Shown in pieces: positions 47,101 to 58,100 of a stretch of DNA of 64,000 nt (position 1 is the first letter of the stretch; each line of letters opens with the position of its first letter). This stretch comes from Babylonia areolata (Eukaryota > Mollusca > Gastropoda > Neogastropoda > Buccinidae): positions 17,690,915 to 17,754,914 of the forward strand of contig NC_134882.1 in assembly GCF_041734735.1 (NCBI RefSeq), written 5' to 3'. The position numbers were made by a program, and so were the translations under genes. The notes beneath the pieces are model-generated. The model was given only the letters and a program-made list of their open reading frames with translations. It made no database searches and was not told the DNA's origin.

Positions 47101-47390
47101 GGGATGAGGGTTTCAGTAGCCGGCTGGTATGCAGCGTTTGTCTTTCTTCGGGTTCAGTTCAAATGCATGTGACCAGCAAGATTGCAATTACATTATGAGA
47201 CATGTCTTGGCAGGTGGGTGACCTTCATACACCTTACAGGTCATTCAGATAACCTGGGTCAACTATTAGTATGAAGACTAATTATGAATCTTAATTATGC
47301 AAATTACATGCAAATTACCTTATTTACATACATTATGACAATGACCCTCAAATCGAGGTCTGTCACGTGACATGATGTATTCCGAGACAT

Positions 47391-47830
47391 GCCGCCATCT
47401 TCAGTAAACGGTCTGTGGATCTTATGATACAAATTTGATCGAGTGGACAGTTTGAAATCGCCGAGGGTGAGCAGGTACTTTGAGTCGATTGTGTATTTGA
47501 TATTCCAGTTCTTGCTCACAGAAACATATATTACAGACGGTTCGCGGATATATGCAACGATGGGCTCTCTTTGCCGTTTTGCGGTTTATTTTTAGGCGGT
47601 AGGCCTGCCACAACTTCCGTTTCAGTCCTTCGGTTGGTGGGGTCACCCCAGTCATTATTACATCCGCCTTGATAATACCTGTAGGCTATGTGAAATGTAC
47701 AAAATTGAATTTCTTTGGCTTAGTTATTTTTATTGACTTGTTTCTTGTTTAAGACAATAGGCTTGAAAATTATGCTGGAACAGATGTTTTGTATGCGCGA
47801 AGTAACGTCGCATGTGTTAGCGCATGCGCC
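47391..47830 (+). promoter_or_regulatory. Probable ATRX promoter region with YY1-like and NRF1-like sites
   Basis: GCCGCCATCTT at 47391-47401 is a full YY1 consensus (reverse). GCGCATGCGCC at 47820-47830 is a near-perfect NRF1 site, and TAACGTCG at 47803-47810 is CRE-like. The first coding exon is at 49043, so a non-coding first exon between about 47830 and 48100 is likely, but its donor cannot be identified. Confidence 0.4.
47520..47655 (-). CDS. Candidate first exon of an unrecognised minus-strand gene
   Basis: ATG at 47655 opens 45 codons (MTGVTPPTEGLKRKLWQAYR and so on, basic) that end at a fair donor, TTTCT|GTGAGC. CpG content is raised, and GAAACGGAAG gives an ETS core. It would lie head to head with ATRX. 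I find no second exon to its left among the transposon remains and no family match, so it may be chance or part of a promoter. Confidence 0.15.
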
Positions 47831-48284
47831 TGAACAGGGCGCTAAAGAAAACACACATGTGGTTGTGGAAAATCGCCCAGTTTCCAATTGTTTATCTGTT
47901 GATAAACGTGTGAAATTTCGGAGAATTGTCTCCCACAGGAGTTGTAATTGAAAATCGTCTTTTTATACTGATCTGTTTATGTGCGTATATTTCTTTCACA
48001 ATCACAGTCTGTCTCTTGTCACTGGACGCTCGTCACTTTGTGTCTGGCACTACACAAAATTAATGGACCATCAATAAATATGTCTTTTCAAGCAACATTA
48101 TTTGTCTATTGACAGATCAGATTGTGGTTTTACTTCCCAAGTATGATTACGCCATTATCATATTACTGTGCTGTGTAAATCATATTCAGGGCTCGGAACG
48201 GGTGAATAAGGTACATGACAAGTAATAAAACTAGTTGAACAAGAAGTAAAACTACTGTTAGTCACTTAGTGCTCATGATCTGGT

Positions 48285-48318
<34 letters not shown>
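48285..48318. repeat. Poly(A) tract
   Basis: About 34 uninterrupted A residues, possibly the tail of an old retroposed sequence. The preceding sequence was not recognised. Confidence 0.85.
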
Positions 48319-48320
<2 letters not shown>

Positions 48321-49042
48321 GATGTCTAGGTTTAAACATTTTTTTCTAATGTATTTAAATGATATCTTCATGGATGTAAGATTAGTTAATGTTCAGATCC
48401 CCTCCTCTCACTTTGCTTGGCCGTATAAATTGATTATAGTCATACTGCATACACACACACACTTGTTCAGTCACACTAACATACATGCCTATAGACATAC
48501 TGTCACACTGCATACGCATACACTGATTGCACAAAGACATACTGCGGCAGTGCATACACATATATAATCATGTACAGACACACAGTGACACACACACACA
48601 TGGACACTTGTGTGCATCCTGCCTCCCCACCCCCTTAAAGTAAAAATGACAGTAAAGTATATTTTCACTTTTTCTTTTATTAATTGGGATTTTTTTCTTC
48701 TAAATTTGTTCTTCCTGGGAGGAGTTCAGCCATGTTGAATGACAAGATGTTCAGTGAAAATTTATGTCCCACAATAAATATGAATAAAGATCAAATCTTA
48801 TTTAAAGTTTTTCATAGTAACGACAAACAAATGGTAATAGTAAACTTAATTGGTTTTACAAACTTGCAGATTGGTAAGAATAAAACATTTTAAAAATTTA
48901 TTTAAACAGTAAAACAGTTAATCAGTGAATGGGATTGGAATAGCTTTCATTTATTTTTAGATCTTGAATGGTGATAATGGAGTCCTTTGTGTCAGAGTTT
49001 TTAGTTGAAATATGCATTTGTGTATTGATGTGTATGTTTCAG

Positions 49043-49188
49043 AAACAAAATGTCATTAAGAGTCAAGTTGAATTTTTCAAGCAAGTTAAAAGAAGAGACA
49101 AATGGAATCAACACAGAAGAGGAGAATACCGTAGAAATAATTTCTGATGAAGACTCTGACAACGGTTCTATTCCACCTTTACCAGAAG
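49043..49188 (+). CDS. ATRX: ATRX first coding exon
   Basis: Acceptor TATGTTTCAG at 49042, seven untranslated bases, then ATG at 49050. Encodes MSLRVKLNFSSKLKEETNG and an acidic stretch ending SIPPLPE. The donor GAAG|GTTTGT is in phase 1. Joined to the next exon it gives LPEGTAVV, matching human LPKGTVIV. Confidence 0.88.
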
Positions 49189-52100
49189 GTTTGTATGTAT
49201 TTTTTTTATAATGTTACTTTAATTTGCTGTAGCGCAGAAAAAAAGTATAGGGTTTGTTGATATTTTCTTGGTTATTATTATCTTGATTATTTAGTAGTAT
49301 AGATACTGTGAACAAGTATATATTTACCAAAAACTTGAATGCAGCATTATTTGTGACAATGATGACAATTGTAATGACTGATATTTGACATAGGTCTTAG
49401 TAAATCATAACCAAATATATTGATGTTGATTGCTTTTGCCGGATACTGATAGTGCTTTTGCCTGATACTGATAGTTATGCTTTTATTTATTTATTTATTT
49501 TTTTACCTTACAGTTAGTTCCACAGGGGTGGGGTGTGGGACAGAGTAGGCACAAATGAATATGAAAGATGTAGTTATACTTGAGACATAGAATGATGCAT
49601 ACATAGAAATCAAAAGCACATTTTGTGCATATTATTAATGTTGATTACCTTGGTTATGTCAAAGTGGCAGTGCCAGATGGTTGAGTATTCAAATAGTTAT
49701 AAAGACCATTTTAGTTTTTATGTCCTGATTGATTAATTATTCCAGTTGGAATTATTTGAAAAAGGTCTGTGATGGAAGTACTGGTTGGTACTTGTCAAAT
49801 TCAGTTCAATAATTGGCTGTTTATGATTTTTTCTTTCATTTAGAATATAGTATAAGTTGAATGTTCAGAAAGTTTACAGTCTTTCTTTTGTTCTTTTTAA
49901 ATCTAAGAAAAAAGCAAGATAGTTTACAATGCTTTAATAGTCACATATTGTTTATATAATTTTGTATATATAAATATACATTTTTAAGTTCAAGAATCTT
50001 ACTGATGTGTACATTTACCAATGCTTATTTCCATTTATCTGACTTACATGATATTTTAAATGAAGGATTAGTCACTGGGTAAGTTGATATTCTTGTGCAC
50101 ATGTTGGTTTCACGTGTTGGTTTTACTTTTACTAGTTTTAGTGCCGTATGAATGTTTTTTAAATAAGATCTCTTTAGGAGACACAGTTGCAGAATCAGTA
50201 AGGCATTGGATCTGATCCAGTGATCAGGTTTGATCCCCTGTTTAGCCTGGTGGTGTGTCCTTGGAAAAGGCACTTAACTTCGATTTTCCTCACTCCACCA
50301 AGGTGTACCTTACTTGGTTGGGAAAGTTAAAATGGTGGAAGAACAGGACTGGGCCCAGCCTTCCTATGCCAAGCCCTAGACATAGTTGATAAATCACTGC
50401 CTGAATGGCCATACAGGGCTATGGGACCTTTAACCTTTATCTAACCTGTATGTAAAACTTTGAATATAAGTCGTAACATTTCATGTTCTGTCATCTTCTT
50501 AATCATGTTGATGTTAACTAAAGTGTATTGCCCACCAGTTGTTAAAATCTATTCTGATTGTTTATAATATATTATACTCTTTACAGTTTTGATTGTTATT
50601 AACCAGTTCAGTGCCAGAGAATTTTGTAAAAAAAAAAAAAGAAAAAAAAAGTGCTCTCCCCTTGTCAGGGAATTTTGAGGATTCGGGGGTAATAAATCAC
50701 AAAAAATTCTAGCACAAAAGCTGTGGGTGATACAGAAAGAAAGTAAACCTTTATCTAACCTGTATGTAAAACTTTGAATATAAGTCGTAACATTTCATGT
50801 TCTGTCATCTTCTTAATCATGTTGATGTTAACTGAAGTGTATTGTCCACCAGTTGTTAAAATCTATTATGATTGTTTATAATATATTTTTCTCTTTACAG
50901 TTTTTATTGTTATTAACCAGTTCAGTGCCAGAGAATTTTGTAAAAAAAAAAAAAAGTGCTCTCCCCTTGTCAGGGAATTTTGAGGATTCGGGGGTAATAA
51001 ATCACAAAAAATTCTAGCACAAAAGCTGTGGGTGATACAGAAAGAAAGTAAACCTTTATCCAACCTGTATGTAAAACTTTGAATATAAGTCGTAACATTT
51101 CATGTTCTGTCATCTTCTTAATCATGTTGATGTTAACTGAAGTGTATTGTCCACCAATTGTTAAAATCTGTTCTGATTGTTTATAAAATATTATACTCTT
51201 TACAGTTTTGATTGTTATTAACCAGTTCAGTGCCAGAGAATTTCGTATGAAAAAAAGAAAGAAAAAAAAAGTGCTCTCCCCTTACCAGGGAATTTTTTGA
51301 GGATTCGGGGGAAATAAATCACAAAAAATTCTAGCACAAAAGTTGTGGGTGATACAGAAAGAAAGTAAACGTTTTTGTGAAGGAAATGATTGTGGATTCT
51401 GCTTCTGGGCTCTTTTTACCCAATTAGGTTGATTGTAGATAACTGTTCAGTCATGTAAAGTCAAGATAATAATTTTTGTGCAACAAAAAATGCTATTTCC
51501 ACCTCTACATAATAACATCCAAAAAGAAAAGAAAAACAAATTACAGCTAGAAATAGCATGCCTATTGTCAGATTGTACCTGTAGTAGTGTAGAAGAAATT
51601 AAAACAGGCTATAAGTTTATAAAAGCAAATCACAGCTTGTGCAGACATGTAAGTAAATCACTGTCCCAACAATGAAAAGGTGGATAAAGTCAATGTAAAA
51701 AGTCAGTCACCGCCTCAGAAACTGAGCTGGCAAGCTTTTTGACAGCTTAGAGCATTCGGGAGTGAGAGGGTGAAGTTCTTTGATGGTATTCACTCCTTCC
51801 AAGTTGCATGTGGGCCGATTAAAGTCTTTAGTCTGCTGTGCATCTGGCTTGCCACCTCTTCAAACAAGTCAACCATCTGATTCAGCGAAAAAAGTGTGAA
51901 AACAAAAAGCATGTGTTTACGTCCAGTGCAGGTTCCACCCTACGTTTTGTGAAAATCGGGGAGCATTGGCGATTATCATTCTACAGTCTGTATTGAAATG
52001 TGAGCACGCTCATTCCTAAAAGCCACACCCCCTTCATGAACTCTGGCTGACATTCAACCTATTGTCTTACATCTCTCCTCTCCCTCTCCTCCACTTCTTC

Positions 52101-55100
52101 TAACGCTCACTGCACATATTCTCTGTCAGTCATAGCCACTTTTTTAAAAACGCTGTCTGATTAGATAGATGGACTGAATTTCCATCAGATGGGTTGTCAG
52201 TTTCGTCATTGTCTTTGTCAGTCACCTTCGTTTTCAAACCAATCACCAAACAAGAGAGATCTTTCCCCATCGTGAAAACTGTCCATAATTACAAGCAGAG
52301 CTTTGAGAATTGTGTAAATATGCTGACTGTGACTATTTGTTTTACTGGACACAGTTTTCAGTGCATTTTTTTGCACATGATGCAACCCCCTTTTCCACGC
52401 GTGTATTATGTGGTCAGTTAGCAAATTATTATTGAGTAGAAAGAGGTCTTCTACCGGATGAATGTTCATTTAAATAGTATTTTTTATAATCCAGACACAT
52501 CAAACTAAATGTTCAGAGTCTGTTTATATGAATTGAACCAAACTCCAATGAAGGAAAAAAATTGGAACATATGAACATAGGACGTCAGTGGATGTCTTAT
52601 AGGCACTATGGCAATACTTTTTGTAGGACGTCAGCTGACGTCTTATTGGCACTCTACTGGTTAATCAGTGCTTTATTTTTGTTCTTCTAAAAATAAAATT
52701 CTTCTATTTTAGGAACAGCTGTGGTGTATCCAGAGCCTGTGATTGAGAAGAAACCAGTATTTAGAGGTCCAGAGTTCAAATCTAGCTCAAGTAACTCAAA
52801 GAAGAAGGGGAAGGGAGATGGAGGTGGTGGAGGTAAGTGATGATTTGAATGATTTACATGCTAATGTCATAAATGAGATGTCATTGATCTATTTTGATGC
52901 TGTTAGAACATGCTGTTTTGATTGAGCGCCAGCCACAGTACCATGTGTATTGCATATTCTACGTAATTAGCAAACTGAATGTAATCTTGATCGCAGATTT
53001 CTTATATCTTCGTTAGTGTTGGGTTTGATTCTTGTTTACTTTTTCTTCCTTTTTTTAAATTTTTTATCTTTGTCAGTTGTTTGATTTTCAGTATTGAAGT
53101 TTGAAGGTTTATTTTATCTTTTTATTTTTGTCGCCTTTGATAGCGTAGAGTAAACCGTTGTTAAATGTGAAAAGTTGAAAGTGGTTCTTTTCAGAAATTA
53201 TTTTCAGCTTATTTTAAAGCGTCAAAGGGTGCAGACAGCTCGATACATGTTACATCTTACCTGCTTTAAAACAAAAGGGAGCATAGTGGTGGGAGTGGGG
53301 CATGGGAGAGTGAGGGACAGGTATCTGGACTCCACATGGACTGAACATGTTGGTCAGGCCTATCGAATGCAATAATGAAAGAAATAAAAAGAAAAACAAC
53401 CAAACAGTAAATAATACACTGAATCAATTATTTATGTACTTTTCTACTGTGCAAGTTGATTACAAAAGTGTGTGTTTATGGGCACAAAGTATTTTATTGA
53501 TAACTGTAAATGCTTCTCATCTACTGATCTAGTGAGATCAAATTGTGTCTGGTTTTTGTTTTGTTTTTTGCTTATCTTTGATGAATTTAAAGTGTTGTAT
53601 GTTTGTTTTGATGGAATAGATAGGACAATACAGTCATGCATTTCCTTCTGCCTTTCAGCCAGCTCTACAACGGTGCTGGAGAACCTGTTCTGCACAGCAT
53701 GTGGACGACAGATCAACCCATGGAAAACTGGGATGGTGAAGAGGCACAAGGAACTGAAAGTTCTCATCTGCAGGGTGAGTTTGCAGGCATAACAGAGTCG
53801 AGACAACAGAAAATCGTGCAAGTAGTCCACTTACAAAAAAGAGAGTGAGAGAGTGTTTTACCCCATGACTGCTGAGTCTTTGTCATAAGAGATCAGTGTG
53901 GCAAGAGCTTGAAGGGCAGTTACCTCAGTGTGTGTTAGTCAGTGGTGTGATAGATTTTATTAAACAGAAGTGATGGGCAAGAGCTTGAAGGGCAGTTACA
54001 TCAGTGTGTGTTAGTCAGTGGTGTGATAGATTTTATGAAACAGAAGTGATGGGCAAGAGCTTGAAGGGCAGTTACATCAGTGTGTGTTAGTCAGTGGTGT
54101 GATAGATTTTATTAAACAGAAGTGATGGGCAAGAGCTTGAAGGGCAGTTACATCAGTGTGTGTTAGTCAGTGGTGTGATAGATTTTATGAAACAGAAGTC
54201 TTGCAGTAGATTTTATTGAACAGAAGTGATGCAGTCCCAAGAGGAAGGAGACCATATACAGAGTGGTTACTAATGCCCTCGTCTGTAGACGCAATCTTGT
54301 ATCTGTGAGATAGCAGCCCTCCACTGGCGAGCATACTCCTCAGCCTCCGTCAAGGGGTTGATTATGACCCTGCTATCCAGTTTCACGTGGTTGTAATAGA
54401 AATGCTGTTTGTGTGTGTGTGTGCAGGCAGTAGAGCACACACAATCCTTAAACAGTGAAACAGTCAATTGAAGACTATTTGCACACTTGTATGCTTTTCA
54501 CATGATTTGTCAAATCTGATGGTTTTCAATTTCATAGTGCCAGGTGACTCTTCTTCGTTTTGTTTTTGTTTTTCATGAAGATAACTGTGATTTTGTTATA
54601 TTTCCTTACAATGCAAGTCATCACATCTTAGAGAGAACAGTATATACAAACATCCTTTGAGAAACTGCTATTATTTGCACAACTTTCCTGTGTTTAACAC
54701 ATCAGTTTGTGTGAATGCTTTGTGCTTATAATGATCTGTAATGACCCCTCTTTTCCCTGTGTCTGTTCAGAAATGTTACAATTTTCTGGGAAGTGGTGAA
54801 ATTGGTCAAGATGAGGATGGGATGGATGAGCAGTGCCGTTGGTGCGGGGAGGGAGGACGGCTCACAATCTGCGACAAGTGCCCACATGCTTTCTGTAAAG
54901 GCTGCATCATGCGTAACTTTGGCAGAAAGGCGTTCACAGCTGTCAGTAAGTATGACTTTTGATACTATTTTGTTTGATCATTCTGTGTGGAAATAGCAGA
55001 TTCATGTGATTGTGATTTGGTAAGATTTTAATGCATAACCAGCTGCCATGTTGAAGTGGTTTGTCATGGACTGACAATTGTTCATTACCCATGGCTGAAA

Positions 55101-58100
55101 AAACAATTGGGAATGTTACCTCTTTCACCCAAGTTTTAATGCATAACCAGCTGCCATGTTGAAGTGGTTTGTCATGGACTGATGATTGTTCATTACCCAT
55201 GGCTGAAAAAACAATTGGGAATGTTAACTCTTTAACCCCAGTTTTATCTCATTTAACTCTTTAACCCAAGTTTTATCTCATTGCAGCTGAAAGCAACAAT
55301 TGGGCATGTTACTGCTTTTACCCAGATTTCAATATGTTTACAGCTAAAAACATCAATTGGGAATGTTACTGCTTTCACCCAAGTTTTGATCTCTTTACAG
55401 CTAAAATCAGTTGGATATGTTACTGCTTTTACCCAAGTTTTGATCTCTTTACCGCAGAAAAGAAGGGAATGTTACTGCTATATCGCAAGTTTTGAACTAT
55501 TTACAGCTGAAAACAATTGGGAATGCTTTTGCTGTAACCCAAGTTTTGATCTGCTTTCAACAATTTGAAATGTTGCTGTTTTTACCATTGTTTTGATCTG
55601 TTAGTATCTGAAAACAACAATTGGGAATGCTTCTGCTGTAACCCAGGTTTTGATCTGATTTCAGCTGAAAGCAGCAATTGGGAATGTTACTGCTGTGATC
55701 CGGGGCCACTGGATGAGCTCAGAAAGCACTGCCGGTCAGTCCTTGATGCTGTCAGTTCTGACAAAGCCGGCTCTTCAAATTCCTCCCAGCCAGCCGTTGC
55801 CACCAGGAGTAGTTCTCGAACAGCACCCTCGAGAACTAAACCTGCTTCTCATGACCGAAGTCAACCAGCCAAAAGTCCCTGTCCTGAATCTCTCCTTAGC
55901 ATGATGGCGACAAACTTCGACCTGCACGAAGACAATATTGTGTCTGTGACCGAAAAACTGACAGAATCTGTTTCTCAGTTTCGGCAGATGCTTGAGTCAG
56001 TGAAGCATGCTGTTGGAAATGATGAGGCAGACAATGATGGGGACGAATCTCTCATCTCTTTCTCTAGTGATGCTAGTCCTGTACAAAAAAAGCAGCAATG
56101 TGCCAAGGCTCTTAAAAAAGAACTGCAGACATTCTTCACCTCTTTGGGTCAGATTCTTAAACAAAACAATGTTTGTGTTGATTTGAAGTCCGCTTCATTG
56201 TACAAATCTGTTTGCAATGGTGATGTGAATGACCGTTCGTCTCATTTAAATTCAGAAGCACAAGATGATTCCAGTTCATGTTCAAACAGTAGGTTATCAG
56301 TTGAAAAATTTGAAAGAACGCATGAGGAAAAGAAGAGCAAAGAAGAGGAAAGGAGAAAGGCTGAGAAAGAAGCAAGAGAAAAAAGAGAAAAAGAGAAAGA
56401 GAAGAAAAAGAAAGAAAAAGAGAGACGTGAAAAAGAAAAAGAGAAAGAAGAGAGAAGGAAAGAAAGAGAGAGACGTCAAAAAGCAAAAGAGAGAGAAGAA
56501 AAAAGGAAGGAAAAAGAGAGACGTGAAAAAAAGAAACAGCTAAAGAGTGAAAAGGTGAAACACAAGGAGACGGACGACTCCGAGACTGATGAAGAAGAGA
56601 AGGAAGTGAGACGAAAAGTAAAGGTGAAAACTGAAAAAGAATTGGAGCAATCTGATAGCGAGGAATCAAGTACAGAAACCAAACACAGAAAAAGCAACAG
56701 GAAAACTTCCAGAGAGGCCGAAGACTCTGAAGAGGAGGAAAGCGAGAAAGAAACCAAACGAACAAAGGGCAGCAAGAAAAGAAAAGAAAAGGTTGAAGAT
56801 TCTGAAGACGAAAGCAGCAGAACAGAAAGCAAGAAAGGCAGTAGGAAAATCAAGAAAGAGAAGGATGAGTCTGAAGACCAGGGTACAGTGTCAAAAAAGA
56901 AAGACGAAAAACACCATGTGTCTCCTGATCAAAAGTCCCACAGTAAGAAAGCCAAAGAGAGTGCAGGTAAAGATGATGAGGAAGGCCTGGAATTAGATAT
57001 GGAAGTAGAAAATGTTGAAGAATACTCGATTGAACTGAATGAACAAGAAAACTTAGAAGAGATGGAGAAGACTGATGAGGATGCTAGTCAGGCATGGACC
57101 ACTTTGGAAAGCACTGACGACAAAGGAGCAGCAGTGCCCATCAATGATTCCCAAGATTTGAGTCAACAAGAAGAAAATTTGTTTGCCAAGCTTGAACTGA
57201 TACAAGAACTTGCAGAGGAGTTCTGTAAAGAATCTCAGGCAAACAAAGAAAGTGAAAAAGATGCTGGCAAGGAGGTGAAAGATGCAGAAGAAGATGATAT
57301 CAACAGTGACGATGAGGATGAGCTTCTGCAGATATCTTTTGGTGCGGCTTTAAATGATACCAACAATCTTGAAGATGAGAGTGATGCAGACATGGTGGAA
57401 TCATCTCTTTTAAAAGAAGATGATACAAAAGAAGATGAGTCTGAAGCAGAGAATGGCGGTGAAAAAGAAAAATCATTCGTTTCAAGAAAAGGTGATAATG
57501 CTTCTGATGCCAGGAGTGATGCAGAAAAAGGAAGATCTCATTCAAAAAAAGGTGATAATGATTCTGATGCCAGGAGTGATGCAGAAAATGAAAAGTCTTC
57601 TCTTTCAAAAAAAGGAAATGCTGCTTCTGAAGCTGAGAGTGATACTAAAAATAAAAAATCATCTAACAAGTTACCTCTTTCAAAGAAAGATGGTAAAAAA
57701 CGAGTTGATGTTGCTTCTGATGTGTCTGATGCTGACTCTGATACTGACAGACATTCTACAGAATCTAAAAAAGTCTGTAAAAAAGACTCTAGTTCAAGCA
57801 GGAAGAGAAAGAAAAGTGACACTAAAGATGATAAATGCAGTCCGTCTAAAGTCAAGAAATCCAAAGTGAAAACTCCAACCAAGAAAGGCAGTGGAAAAGA
57901 TGAGAATGCTCAGAAAACTGACGATAGTGATGGTGGTGATGATTCCAGCACAGATCTGTTCCACAGTTCAGATGACGAAGAGGAGAGACGGTCAAAGAGA
58001 AAGAGCAGGACGAAAAAGAGAAGTGAGTTTGTTCATAATACTGCTGTGTTTTGAACATTAGAAACTAGTCTAACTTATGCCTTTGTAATGTTCCTGTCTC

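Noticed and set aside
52218-52469. Minus-strand frame in the TTAA element as a piggyBac transposase
   Set aside because: Only 83 codons, and no catalytic or zinc motif recognised. Kept only as a possible remnant in the element entry.
56157-56853. Minus-strand frames rich in Phe/Leu/Ser opposite ATRX exon 5 and similar ones at 60.4-61.3 kb
   Set aside because: Antisense shadows of the Lys/Glu-rich ATRX coding sequence.
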